A stretch of DNA of 64,000 nt from Exobasidium rhododendri (GCA_026210745.1 CP110630.1:3534001-3598000), one strand, 5' to 3'. Shown: positions 21,671 through 33,028, counted from the first letter of the stretch. Program-made: numbers and translations. Notes: a model not told the origin generated them from the sequence alone.

Positions 21671-22037
21671 ACATCGACCAGAGTGGGCTGCTACACTTGG
21701 CGAGAGCAATGGAGAGCAGAAGTCTCGTTTGTAGAATTGCAGTGGACAAAGGTGAGAGTCTTCCTCTCCTTAATTGCCGTGTCACTTACTTGACGGCCTC
21801 TCGTAATCGAATGTTAATCGTAGAGACGCCTTTGTTCGACTGCAGGTCCGCTTCACAAGAGGAAGAGACGGATAAAGCTGTAAAACAGTATATCGCAAGT
21901 ATGTTCGTTTAACATCCACTCTTGTTGTCTTGCAGCGCCTGTCCTTGACTCAATACTTGCAACCTAGCATTTCCTTCGATACACACTCCATCTGTAACTC
22001 CTTCCTCTCTATAATCTTTGCACACGAAAGAGCTAAG

Positions 22038-25000
22038 ATGATAATTGAGAAGAGACCGGAGGTGGCAAGGCGAGGTGTCCGTATCATAGCGCCTAGAAGA
22101 GTCAGCGTGTGAGTCGCTCTCTGTGCTCAGTTGAATTGAGATCTTTCCATTATTGACATCTCATCTCCTTAGGGATGGCTATCTCTACAATCTGTCAGAT
22201 TCGGGAGAAGACTCACACGACAGTGAAGATGAACGACGCGACATGCGCTTCATTGCTGAACAAAAGAGATTAGGAAGAACCATTGAAAGACGTCCGCGCA
22301 TATGGAAAGGTGGCCATGATGCGTATTTATCTTCCAAAGATCTGAAGCTCAAGACTGCTATCCCTGAAGTTGCGGAATTCTTCGTAGGACCCATCAAAGT
22401 TAAAGGAAGGGAGAAAGGATGGACGACGTCGACTTTTAGATATATCCTAGTCCTAGGTCCTCTTATATCTGATGTTCGTACATTTTCTGATTTCCGTACA
22501 TTCTCTGATAGTCAACTTTACCGGCTCAACGACCCAGAAGTCAGAGGAAATAATGGTTCGTCGACTACCAGGCTTAAGATTTTTAGCTTGTGGTACATAC
22601 GATGTCGGCTATCTTCTGCTTCTGAAGCTGCAGAGAAAATCGGCGAGGTGGAATCTGCAGATGAGACTTGCGAAGATCTTCCTCAGATCGAGGATGAAGG
22701 TGAAACGCTGCATGACTTTCAGGCCATGGCTGAAAAGGACTACAGCATCATCAGGGCTGCCGTAGAAGCAGAACGTGCACTACGGATTAAAGGACCCGGA
22801 GAGGAGCCGCAGTCAGACGACGACGATAGTGACGAAGTGACAGGTGACAGGTGAGTAAAGTCATTCATCTGACCATATTATGCCTAAATATGCTGAAGCT
22901 TTGTTCCCTTGTCAGATTTCACTCCAAGTCTGGCATGTTTTCTGATGTGATGAATCGCACGCTAGGAGAACTAAAGCCAAAGAAGACGGTGAAGGAGGCG
23001 GCGAGATATTTGAAAATCTCGCCCTTATTGCACAAACGGTTACAGGCCATCCCAAACGACGATGCTCGCCGAGCTATGCTCTCAGACATACACACAAATC
23101 GAAGGGACACGGCTCCTTCAAGGGGCACACTGTCCGGTGAAGACGGTCTGGTTCGTGGAGCCATCGAGGCCATCACCGCATACCTTGTGGATAGTCGGCT
23201 TCCAACAACATGCGACTTGATGAAAGAGCTTGCAAAAGACAGATTTGGAGTCGTCTGCAATTTTCAAAAGGGTCTTACGACGGACGGGAGAAAGATCTTG
23301 GATTCTTTGCTGAGAGGCGCTCTACTCGGTTCTGACTTTGACAATGAGGAGAATTTGCTAGATCTCGTATCTGCCGACGAGGGCGGTATCTATGTCGGTT
23401 TTGGTGTGGATAAGGATGGCCAAATCGAGTGGCTGTACGTTGGGAGGAGCTGCGGTCTGCTCTTTCGTAATGCATCACATCAAGCGTACATTCACACACC
23501 AGTAAGCTCACTCTACATGCCATGCTACCACTACCGGAATGCAAAGAAGACATTAGAGGATGGAGGCAAGGTGTTCTACAAGCAAGTCTCTTCATCTCGC
23601 AAGGCCGCTGATCAATTCTTCTGGGAGACAGTGTGGTGCTTTCTTTTGGGCACGTTTCAGCTGGGTAGTAAAGGTGAGGCTCTTTTGCGATGTCGACACG
23701 ATGCTGGTCTCCCTGCATTTAGCTTTATTGGCGTGAATAGTACCGCCTGTTACCAAGCGAGTAATTGGAATGCAATCTTCAATCTGTGGAACCATTCAAA
23801 GGATTACGTCAATCAACTTCAATCTTTGTTGGTAAAGATCTACCAAATTCAAATTGAGGAGAATCTTGCTAACTCCGTCCTCCAGGTAGACATACTGGAG
23901 AGCCAGTTTGACAGGGCACAGATAGCAAAAGATGACTTAGCTAAACAGCTTGCTACCTTGAAGAAGAATTATCTCGATGAAACAAGAAGGCGCATCCTGG
24001 CTGGCACATTAAAGCTTCATCTCGCGATCTTTGTTCGACCTTCTGGTGCTATACAAGCTCTCGCCACCAATTTCCACAACCTTGTGCTTCCGACAGCTGC
24101 TTTACGAAAGCTCTTCCCGGAAATGACGCCGAAAACTGCAGGTTCAGAGCTTGTCACGGTCAAGTTGAACATCTCCGACGAGGCAGATCCTTCCTCAGAC
24201 ATCTTTCTCTGTCGGACGGAGCAATACTTTCATTTGCTAAAGGGTGTCTCTCTCCTTGTCACCAGCAGCAAAGGAATCGAGAGCTATTGGCAGCTTACGA
24301 GGTCAATCTGCAATACGACGTCAAAAGGCAAGCTCGTAGAGTATCTCGAGCCCCTTCTAGATGACAAGAGACGTAGCCTGGCCGCCCAATGTGACAAGAC
24401 GGCTTTATACAGGGAGCTACCTCTCCACATTCGTATGTTAATGAGAGGGGAACTACACTTGTCGCGGATGAAACATCTTGGCACCTCATCGTTCAAGATA
24501 CCCGGCAAGAAGCAAGTGTCGTGCTGTATGCCCTACAATACTGGAGTAGAGGAGCTACATAGCAAATTCCCTCGCTGTGGAGTCTATCTTGCAGTCAATT
24601 TTGATAGCGAATACGGAGTCTATCGGGATATAGCTCAGACAAGGCCAGACTGGACGTCAGAGGAGGTGGAGTTCAGCCAGAAGACTGGAATCAAGATATT
24701 CGGCTTCGATGGTGTGTGGAAGGACATCGAGACACCTTTTCCTTCATTCGGTAGCAGTCAGATGTGGTCACTCGTGAAGGAAGCCTGGAACGCGCTTCAC
24801 CCGCATCGTAAGCCATTGCCAGTCGAACATGACTTGATGAGCAACTTGCGAGACAGCTTGAATGTCACTGACAAGCAGCCTTTGCGTTCAGCCCATATTC
24901 AAGAAGTGGAAAACAGGCTCATCACCAGAGTATTTCCGCAGCAAAAGGAGATATATTACCCGTCGCAAGCACCCGCTGTACCTGGAGAATTCGCCATGTT

Positions 25001-25839
25001 CAAACCGACTCTAGGTATGATAAAGAAAGCCTATTGCAACGAATGGAACAGATGGACTTTCAAAGTGATGGTGTACACTGGTCAGACTGTCCGGCTGCCG
25101 GCTTCACTCGCCGATCGGTGGGGACTTCATGGCTCAGACAAGGAGCATCATTTATGCGCGATTCGGATAAATGGGTACAAGAGGAGCACAGAGGATGTAG
25201 AGGTGTGGTGCAGACTCTTGGATGGAGAGGAATGGACCGAACTTCGATCCGAATTTAAGGAGGACGTCTCTTCGTCGACAAGGGGATTCAATCATATATT
25301 CGTTTCATTCCTCGAAAAGAATCGTGAAAGAGATACATACTCCTCGAGATCAGAAGAGGAGCTGAAGGCGCGACTGGCAAGGTGAGTCGCTTCTCGAGGT
25401 AGCCTTTTCATCTGTGGCTGTAGAAAGCTGAATAGACGGTAATTCAGGAACTACTCGGACTTCTTCCGCGGCAGTGTCGAGATGGCAAACAGTAAGTGTG
25501 ATGTGTATATAGAGCGTCTCGAGAGTCCACTGACATGTCTTCTCTACAGTCTACTCTGGCTTGATATCCTGGCTAGGTCCTCAGAGTTTTCATATTCTGA
25601 GAATTGAAGCGAATAGAAGCGTGGTCGAGAAAGTCTTGGCTAAAATGGGTGTTGTCTATAATGCGCTAGTTGCAGAGAAGCCAGATTCGCCTCCTTCGAC
25701 GGAGCCACCCAGAGCAGGGGGCAGCAATATCAACCGTCAAATCAGTTCGTCAGCAGCGGTGGCCCAATCGACAGTCAATACAAAGAAACATCGCTTGAGC
25801 GATGGAGCGAGTATCCCCGAAAAGCATCGTAGATTATAA
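22038..25839 (+). CDS. large unknown protein with a GIY-YIG-like motif
   Basis: Five exons, 22038-22108, 22173-22850, 22916-25381, 25448-25491 and 25550-25839, join with consistent phase to give 1182 aa. The N-terminal 250 residues are acidic and Ser-rich (LSDSGEDSHDSEDERRD). Near residue 405 the sequence reads GGIYVGFGVDKDGQIEWLYV followed by GRSCGLLFRNASHQ. This matches the GIY, YIG and following Arg elements of GIY-YIG nucleases, and FFWETVW downstream could give the conserved Glu. A helical, coiled-coil-like segment follows (LQVDILESQFDRAQIAKDDL onward). The rest contains aromatic-rich blocks (CMPYNTGVEELHSKFPRCGV, WNALHPHRKPLPVEHDL) and a basic C-terminus. I do not recognise the family; no reverse transcriptase or transposase motif was found. 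Intact exons argue that it is expressed. Confidence 0.7.
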
Positions 25840-26648
25840 TTCTCGTCGGTAAATGTACAATCAGAGCAGTGTAGCGGCAATGAAGAAAGATGGGTACTTG
25901 TCCAAATCCCCCGTGTGACTAATTAGTAAAGCTTACGTGCGATGCCAATGAACGAAATTTGGTCACCAAGGGAAGTGAACTTACTTGATTCGTGATGGTA
26001 TTCCGGCTATTCTTCGTCTAGTTGCTTAGACTCGTAACTAGTCAGTCGTCCTTTCGTAGTAGATAGAAAAAAAGACGATCAAACGATGGAACAGCATATG
26101 AGTCCTGAGACTGTGAAAGGATATTTATAACTTTCCTTTTCGCCCAGACCCACAAATACCACAAGCCAAGCGTAGATAAACTTTCGCAATCCGCTTTCTG
26201 TGTATATGTGCTACTGCCTCAATCAAGTCGCTTGCCGAATAATGATCCGAAGGCGAAGTGACGAAAGAGGGTGAGAGAGCGACCAATGCAGCTCTGGCGC
26301 CTGTGAGAGGGAACCGTGTCAGCTCTGGCCCCTGGAAAGGATCGAAAGCTCAATCGATTATGCTAATAAAAGAATAGGAGAACATTCTTGGAGGTCTCAC
26401 ATACGTCCGTAATTTAGCTCAGTGCGCATACGCAAAGTGCAGGAAATCAGCGCCTTGTCAAATTGGCGGTCTTCCTATCTGAAGCTACGCATACATAAGT
26501 AGGGCACGATAGATACTTGCAGATCAAACGGCGTCGGTCTCCTTCCCTTCACTTCTCACTCAATACTCTCATCCTCCTGCTCCTTAAAATCGTACATCGC
26601 ATTTCTCTTCTGACATTTTTATGCGAAAGTCAATCGACGAGAGCGGCT
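25840..26648. other. intergenic, no gene recognised
   Basis: About 0.8 kb of comparatively AT-rich DNA between the GIY-YIG-like gene and the tRNA region. Open frames are short and without composition typical of the neighbours. Confidence 0.45.
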
Positions 26649-26720
26649 AACGCCTGTACCAAAATGTCGAATTTCGACCGATGGACAACGCCTGTACCAA
26701 AGTGTCGAATTTCAGACCAA
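26649..26720. repeat. 38-bp tandem duplication
   Basis: Two near-identical units begin AACGCCTGTACCAAA at 26649 and again at 26687, each followed by a TGTCGAATTTC block. The second unit abuts the oligo-A tract that is the Pol III terminator of the adjacent tRNA gene on the other strand. Confidence 0.8.
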
Positions 26721-26728
26721 AAAAAAGT

Positions 26729-26832
26729 TGGAGAATTGGGGAATCGAACCCCAGACTTCTTGCATTCTTCGCCACAGGCCAGAGTTTCCTCTAACATGCT
26801 AAGCAAACACGATACCACTTCGTCAATTCCCC
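26729..26832 (-). tRNA. tRNA-Ala(AGC) with a 32-nt intron
   Basis: Read on the minus strand, 26832-26826 (GGGGAAT) pairs with 26736-26730 (ATTCTCC), including a G3:U70 pair, the alanine identity element. The D arm is ACGA/TCGT around AGTGGTA. The anticodon stem is TTTGC/GCAAG around loop TTAGCA+T, giving anticodon AGC. The T arm is TGGGG/CCCCA around TTCGATT, forming a perfect B box, and the variable loop is AAGTC. Stems close only if 26796-26765 is removed as an intron at the standard 37/38 position; the intron edge could shift by a base. The discriminator is A at 26729. A T8 terminator follows on the minus strand (26726-26719). Confidence 0.93.
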
Positions 26833-26954
26833 GAATTAACGATACCTGTTGAAGTAGGTCAATATATATCTTGATACGCTTTTCTTTCCATCCCCACTTC
26901 GAGAGGGTGTCAACATCATTTTCCCTCTTAACTTTTGATCCTATCTCTTTCGCG

Positions 26955-28183
26955 ATGAGCATGTTCGATGTGCATGGTGAGTGCCTTTATCGTGGCGCGA
27001 TTGAAACATAGCACTGATCCCCTTAAATTGAAGACCTCACAAACAAGGTCGACGTAGGATCGCAGGCCGGCACGATGTGGTCGCTCAGCTCTCAGAAGCA
27101 AGGCCATGGCATTCCCGAACTGCGAGACGACGACACGACCAAGCTCTGGCAGTGAGTGTGTCTGAGAGGACTGACGGTGGAGCGGGATACTGACGACGTG
27201 CTCTCTCTCTGAGCAGGAGCGACGGCTTCCTTCCTCACTTTATCAATATCCAATTCGCACAGAGGACGGCCGTGACAGTGAGTCTTACTCCCCGGCCTGA
27301 AGCGTACGACACACTCAAACTCCTTTCCCTTTTAAAGCATGTATCGATCTACACTGACTTCCGACTCGACGACTCGTATACGCCCATCAAAATACGCATT
27401 CTTGCAGGCACACACCACCACGATCTCGTCGAGGTCCGCTCGAGGTGGGTGCAGTCATTTCCTTCTTAAGGAAGGTCAAAAAGGCGTCTTTTAAGGAAGG
27501 TCAAAGCTCACCCACCCTCTCTCTCACCTTGCAGGGAGTTCGTGCAGCCGACAGGCTGGAAGCACTTTGTTATGGATAAGTTCGACAGTAAGACGGAGTC
27601 AGAAGAGAGCAACTCCGATTCCTCGTCCTCCTCGACAAGGTCCGACGACGATCTGTCTGACTCGACGATGGACCCGCCTGATCGGCAAAAGACAAAGCAT
27701 CGTCCCTCGAGTGTGCGCCGGGAAGGGCCTGCTGCAGGAGTTGCAAGCCAGTCGCACTCCTCCTCCTCCTCCCACCTGCCCTTCGGAGTCAGTCGAAAGC
27801 ATGCCCCTATACACGCCTACCTCGTCCAGATCTGCATCATTGCGAATCACGCCGTCGGCAAGGACACGCATATCCGAGGCATCAAGATCTTCGGCCCGCC
27901 CACTGCTCAAAGCAGAGACAAGGCCAAGCGAGACGTCAAGAAGAACAAGGAGTCACGCAGGGTCACTGGATCAAGAGCGGTTCGCCAACGCAAGGAAAAG
28001 GACCTCAAGAAGAGAAAGAGGGCAATGAACGGCCTTGTTCGCTGGGTCCAAGACGAGACGGAGCAGCCTGGTGGGGAGCAAGAAGGCGACGACGACGGCG
28101 GCGGCGAGGTTAGAAGACGACAACTGGGAGGAAGCAGCATCTCCACCACAAGAGGACTCGAATTGCTCTCCACCTTGCGGTGA
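26955..28183 (+). CDS. DOC1: anaphase-promoting complex subunit 10
   Basis: Five exons, 26955-26976, 27034-27151, 27217-27277, 27338-27444 and 27535-28183, join in phase to give 318 aa. The DOC domain is clear: GSQAGTMWSLSSQKQGHGIP, TTKLWQSDGFLPHFINIQF, VSIYTDFRLDDSYTPIKIRI, PTGWKHFVMD, then APIHAYLVQICIIANHAVGK and DTHIRGIKIFGP. APC10 helps the anaphase-promoting complex hold substrates with their degrons. Between PTGWKHFVMDKFD and the HAYLVQ strand lies a Ser/Asp-rich insertion of about 70 residues (~121-190) absent from typical APC10; it stays in frame with its flanks, and the obvious intron-like edges inside it do not preserve the frame. The C-terminal 80 residues are Lys/Arg-rich, longer than usual and without a clear IR tail. 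Confidence 0.92.
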
Positions 28184-28314
28184 TGTATTTGTACTATAAA
28201 TGTATCATAGAATTCGTGCGTTATGTACATCCAAGTCAGTGGCTTTTCACAACCATGATTCCCACTACTTCCTCCGAACGTCTCTGCGCACTTCTGTCGA
28301 GAGAAAGTAACTCT

Positions 28315-28872
28315 CTAGACCTTCTGAAGGTTCCTGTGCAGCTCCGCCTTTGTCTCGGTGACTCTTTCCAGGAGCTTCTCGACGACACTCTCGTTATTCT
28401 TCTTGAAGGCATCGTCGATCACCTTGAGCTTCTCCTGCGTGTCCTTGTCTACTGCTGATTGTGAATTCGTCTGTGACCCCTCGTACTGTCACCAGAGAGT
28501 AAAGAGGTGATCAGCTGACATGCCTTCCCTCCCCACCCCTCCCCTCCCACAGCAAGTCACGCACCTCCTTCTGTGAATCCTGAAACTCTTTCTCCTTGCT
28601 CGCTTTGATCTCCTCTATTTCCTTTGCCGCTTCTGATCGAGCATCTTTGAGCTTCTGTGTTCGGTCTGATATGTATTGTGTTGGCGTCACACAAAAAAGG
28701 CTCTTCGTGCAGAACACCTGGAACACTCACAAGTACGAGCCTTTTGGACAATCTTGGCTGCCTCCTTCTCCGCCTCTAGCAAGGTCTGGATGCCCTGGGA
28801 TTGTTGCGCGGCCTGCAAGACGATGTCAGAGACTATACTTTATGCAAGGACGACCTCGTCTCCACTCACCAT
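28315..28872 (-). CDS. VMA10: V-type ATPase subunit G
   Basis: Four exons, 28872-28870 (the ATG alone), 28812-28731, 28665-28565 and 28485-28315, give 118 aa. The product reads M, then AAQQSQGIQTLLEAEKEAAK, VQKARTYRTQKLKDARSEA, EIKASKEKEFQDSQKEYEG and ends HRNLQKV. This is the V-ATPase G signature: an N-terminal GIQ-LL-AE-EA helix followed by a long charged coiled coil, at the usual ~115 aa. Subunit G pairs with subunit E as a peripheral stalk of the V1 sector of the vacuolar proton pump. The three-base first coding exon is supported by correct donor and acceptor sites and by the family's own N-terminus. It is divergent from PTA1 across 362 bp with a CACGTG at 28991-28996. Confidence 0.94.
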
Positions 28873-29234
28873 GTTCTTCTGTGAATGCGTACTAGATACA
28901 GGATGGTGCTCAACGTCGACAATGAAGCGATTAGGGGGGGGGGGCGCATCAATCCTCGACAAACCCCCGATTGTGTGTAGACAGTGTCATCACGTGCAAG
29001 AGCTACAAGCGCGCAGGAGGACTCTTTCTGTGTCGGAAGCATCCATCATTTCATCCTCCAACGTTATTTAGCCACGCCATACCACATCACGGGTGTGGTG
29101 CCCCTCTACCGTTCTCCACACCGGAAGTTTGCTATCCTTGTTGCGTGCCAGGGAGAGCTCGAGAGCTGCCGCTGCCACAGTAGAGCTGACAACAACGGGC
29201 AGATCGGGTAGTGCTGCGGGATCGAGTGAAAGAC
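28873..29234. promoter_or_regulatory. divergent promoter region VMA10 / PTA1
   Basis: A 362-bp intergenic region between genes read apart. It contains a 9-bp G run near 28937 and a CACGTG hexamer at 28991-28996, 119 bp upstream of the VMA10 start. No coding segment is seen. Confidence 0.5.
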
Positions 29235-32200
29235 ATGTCGAGCCCTCCTGATGCGTTGTCTCTCTTGACTGCCGCTCTGTCGGCTTCCGACGTATCCACA
29301 GAAGCTGCTCATCTAACTATGCTGTATAGAGTGTTTCAATCGCAACCCGGAAATCTACAGCCCCTGTTTCCGTCTCTTGTCACTCTACTCAGTCGAGCGG
29401 GCGAGAGCCTCAAAAAGTGGATCGTTGATGTGATTGACCTGGCTTTCTGTCGACCGACTCTGGGTCCACAAGGCAAGGCGAGCTGTGAGTAGAGATAGCG
29501 AGAAGCGCCCTCTAGAAAGAGTCCCTCACTCACACTATATTGCGTCTTTTAGTGGCCGTCCTCATGCCCGAACCTCTCTTGGCACTTTTGAACGAGGGAG
29601 ATTTGCGCTACGCGAAGGTGGCCATTGCTGCATTTGCAAGCATATATCAGCCACTGTTCAGGCTAGTCTGCATGGATCGAAGTCAGGGAAAGCTGTGGCA
29701 AGCAATCGAGTCGGTAAAGAAGAGAATTGTTCAGCTATTCGAGGTGGAAGGTCACATGGGTGTCAAATTAGCAGCAATCAAGGCGTATCAGAAGATCATA
29801 CTGGTGCAGACTCGACCAGGGGATGCGAGGTCAGGATCAGGGAGCAAGATGTCCAACGAGTTTCACGTCGGTCACATCGCACCCGATCACACGTTTCTTC
29901 GAGTTGCTCCCCTCGAGGCAGAGGCTACCGAGAGACTGACTCAAGTCGTGACTGTCATCTTTACCAGTTCCAGTCCAGACATGGTCATGGCATCGATGAA
30001 CTCGCTGGCGACCCTTGCCAAATTTCGACAGAGCTTGAGTCCTATTGTGTTTGAGGCCTTGATTAGCTGGACACCGGCAGCACTCGCCTCTGTCTCATAC
30101 ACACTTGTACGAAGCGTAGAAAAGACTCTGCGCTTATTGTATCTTCACTTTCACCCTAGTCGCAATTCATGGGCAGGGGCGTACGCTTCACAGATCATCG
30201 AGGCCGTTGAATCTCAAAACATGCGAGTTGAATCTGCCGCTCGAGAAGAAGAGCAGAAGAGGGAAAAGGAAGCCACAGCAAAGAGGCAGAAGATCGGCGA
30301 AGAGATCAGTGGAGCTTCCACCTCAACGTCACAGAAGCGGAAAAGGGTTCGATTTGCAGCAGAGGATGAAGAGCAAGCAGCACCAAGCCAGCAAGCTTCA
30401 ACTTCATCTGTCGCTCCCACCTCCAAAGGTCAAGTTGCAGGGAGTTTGCCGGCTAACATCGTGGAAGGTCAGAGGTCAGCAAGCGCCTTCCGCAACTCGT
30501 CGAACGTTGCAGAGGAGGAGAATCCAATGGCCGCTTTCGATGTGACTACGCTTGCGTTGGATCTAGTGATTGAGCTGATATTGGCCAACCTGCAGGCCTT
30601 GACGGAAGAAGATCTCCAGAATGCGATATCGAGGACTCGAGTCAATTTAGAGCAGAGCGAAGGAAAGGCGTCCAGCGGCGCGAGTGTGCCACCCATCGCC
30701 TCCCTACCAACCCCAGCAGCAGTACTGCGACCACCACCGCCTCTGCCTCTCCACCCTGGACCTCCTCCGTCCTTTCCCCGTCAAGTGCCCAAAGAGGAGA
30801 CAGGTGGACATATGAACGATGAGGACATGGACGTCGCTCCTCAAGACCCCTTGAACCTCGACGTGGGAGACGAAGAGGTTCTAGACGAGGCAGAAAAGAG
30901 CCTGGAGCAATTAGAAGCAATCGAAGGACTCGAATCGACTTCCGACAACCTGAAATCGTTCTCTTTGAAACCTCCGGGAGAACTGGAAGCAGATGAATGC
31001 AAGGCGTTGATGTGCGCTTCGGTGAACAGAATCTGCGAAAGGGGAGCTATTATGGAAGGAGGCATCAGACAGAGGACACACAATGGTGCCGCAGATGACG
31101 TCGTCGTTCAGTCGCAACTCTGGTCCATGCTCGTGACGAGGCTAGCGACGAGAGGATTCACCAGAAACGTCTGTGAAGACGACAAGGCCTTGGAGGAGAA
31201 TGGTGCGCTCACTTGGAAGACTCAATCTGATCTGATCCGACAAATGATGCTTGATTTCGTCATTGCAGACTTCCCTGATCGAATCGAGTTTGCCGTTCAG
31301 TGGATGGCGGAGGAGTTCTACTGTGAGGTGGAGAGGGAAAAGACGGGAATCGAGTCGCCATCTTTCTACGACGAGTGGCTTCAACGACTCGTCAGTAAAT
31401 TGGGCGTCACGTTGGATGGCAAAGACCGCAGTCTGATGGTGTTCCTGAATAGACTACCGAGGATACCGCACTCCATCTTTGACACGCTGGAGATGTTGTG
31501 CGTAGACAAAGCAAAGATGAGAATAGGGTTTGGCATGCTTCGAGAGCTTGCCATTCAGAGGATCCCCTCCAGAGGCAACATTTGCAGCATACTGCTGAAG
31601 TTGACGAGGAACAAAGAGAAGACTGTACGAAGCGCTGCCATCATCACCGTCAGGAATTGGGTCAGGGCGAATGGAAGTGGGACAAGTGAAGCAGGTTCAG
31701 AGCTGGAAGATATGGTACTAGACGCTGCGAGAGGTGGACTGCGACGACTGACTGTGCGAGAACCGGTCGCAGAGGAAGGTGAGCCTCGCGAGCAAGTCAA
31801 GGAGGAAGCGGACGGCCTTGCATCGACAGCAAAACAAGAGGCATCCGAGGAGGATGTCTCTGCCCAACTTCCCTCTGTCCTCGACGATCCGAGCAAGGAA
31901 GTAGCAGAGCAGAGCGATGTCATTCGTTTGGTGGAGCTGCCGTTTGCACTGTGCGTCCGAGTAGCCAGCATGCTCGATGAAATCTTTGATGCCTTTCCGA
32001 AGATGCCGCCAGTCGTACAGGAAGCCGTCAAGCAAATCATCCACCCACTCATCCAGACGCTAGGCCCAAACAACAGTAAGCTACTCTCTCTCATTCGTCA
32101 GCATCCTCCCGGCTCAGAATCGCTAGCTGTAGCTGTGTTCAGCGTCATGACAGAGAAGCAGAAGAGCAAGAAGGTAGTAGAACTGGTCAAAGAGATGGCA

Positions 32201-32937
32201 GAGGAGAAGAGCGATATAGATCCGAGATTCTTGATCCCCATCTTGCCCGACTTGGTCAAAGCAGAGATCATCAAATACCTGCCCCGGGTAGTGACCATCT
32301 TGTCATCCGAAAAGGCAGAAGACCGAGCGACCATCAAGGCCGTCTTTACGTCGATTGTCACGATGCCAGCGCAAGGGTTCGGAAGTATATCTAGCAACCT
32401 CCCGAGGGTCCGATCGAGTGAGCTGCTCAGTCCCGTCGAGCTGATGAGTCTGCTACATCATGCCGAGAGAGAAATTGGATTGAAGACGACGGCGGAAGCT
32501 ATTCGAATCTGCTTTGGGATGACGGACATTTTCAATCGTGATGTTTTAGGTGCTGTCTTGAATTTGCTCTTGGAGGAGCCCGTCCTGCCCGTCCTGTTCA
32601 TGCGAACAGCGATCATGGCGGTCCGAACGTACAAGAAGCTGTCGTCGTACATTTCCACGATTTTCCTCTCACGACTCATCACGAAGAAGGTGTGGCAACA
32701 ACCCTTGCTTTGGGATGGATTTGTTCTGTGCGCAAAGCAGACAGCGCCAGCCTCTTTCGGTGCTCTGATCCAGCTGCCAAAAGAACAGCTAAGGGACGTC
32801 ATCTCTCGACAACCTGATTTGAAGATCGGTCTGAGAGAGTACCTTATCAAAAAGGCAGGCGGTCATGTGGTGCGACTGAGAAACTTTCTGGATCTGCTGG
32901 GAGAATCAGTGGAGGAGGCAACGGCAGCAGCAGAGGC

Positions 32938-32970
<33 letters not shown>

Positions 32971-33028
32971 GGCGACAGCAAGCAACAGCAATGGCGGGAC
33001 GGGACAAGCCAGCGACGATGTTGCTTAG
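29235..33028 (+). CDS. PTA1: symplekin/Pta1-type mRNA 3'-end processing scaffold
   Basis: Two exons, 29235-29484 and 29553-33028, join in phase to give 1241 aa. The N-terminal ~270 residues are HEAT-like helices with family-typical segments: YRVFQSQPGNLQPLFPSLVT, SLKKWIVDVIDLAF, DLRYAKVAIAAFASIYQPLF and GVKLAAIKAYQKIILVQTRP. A disordered stretch with a basic patch (SQKRKRVRFAAEDEEQ) and a Pro-rich part follow. The C-terminal half resembles the symplekin C-domain (FGMLRELAIQRIPSRGNICS, LNLLLEEPVLPVLFMRTAIM, then VWQQPLLWDGFVLCAKQTAP). Symplekin/Pta1 scaffolds the cleavage and polyadenylation factor in the nucleus. The extreme C-terminus has a polyalanine tract from a GCA repeat at 32924-32970. 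It is longer than yeast Pta1 (about 785 aa) and closer to animal symplekin. Confidence 0.9.
32924..32970 (+). repeat. GCA microsatellite within PTA1 coding sequence
   Basis: Interrupted GCA triplets encode an alanine tract near the C-terminus of the symplekin-like protein. Because the unit is three bases, length change would not break the frame. Confidence 0.85.

Larger units (their letters stand above)
19634..22037. other. 2.4-kb gene-poor accessory region
   Basis: This is one of the longest stretches without an intact gene. It holds a decayed copy of the module found at 38-39 kb (19740-20053), a family of diverged direct and inverted repeats (20570-21670), and the presumed promoter of the 22-kb gene. 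No intact conserved protein is visible. It forms the left part of an island ending at the tRNA gene at 26.8 kb. Confidence 0.6.

Noticed and set aside
22038-25839. Retrotransposon (Penelope-like) origin of the GIY-YIG-like gene
   Set aside because: Penelope elements carry a reverse transcriptase with the GIY-YIG domain; no RT motif (such as an xxDD catalytic block) was found, so this name is not used.
26630-26962. 110-codon minus-strand frame upstream of DOC1
   Set aside because: It runs straight through the tRNA-Ala gene and its terminator, so it is not coding.
27586-27800. Possible extra intron in DOC1 (GTAAGA ... CAG)
   Set aside because: Joining the visible donor and acceptors breaks the reading frame of the DOC domain, so the Ser-rich stretch is kept as coding.
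31555-32094. 179-codon minus-strand frame
   Set aside because: Complement of the symplekin C-terminal region; no splice or family support.
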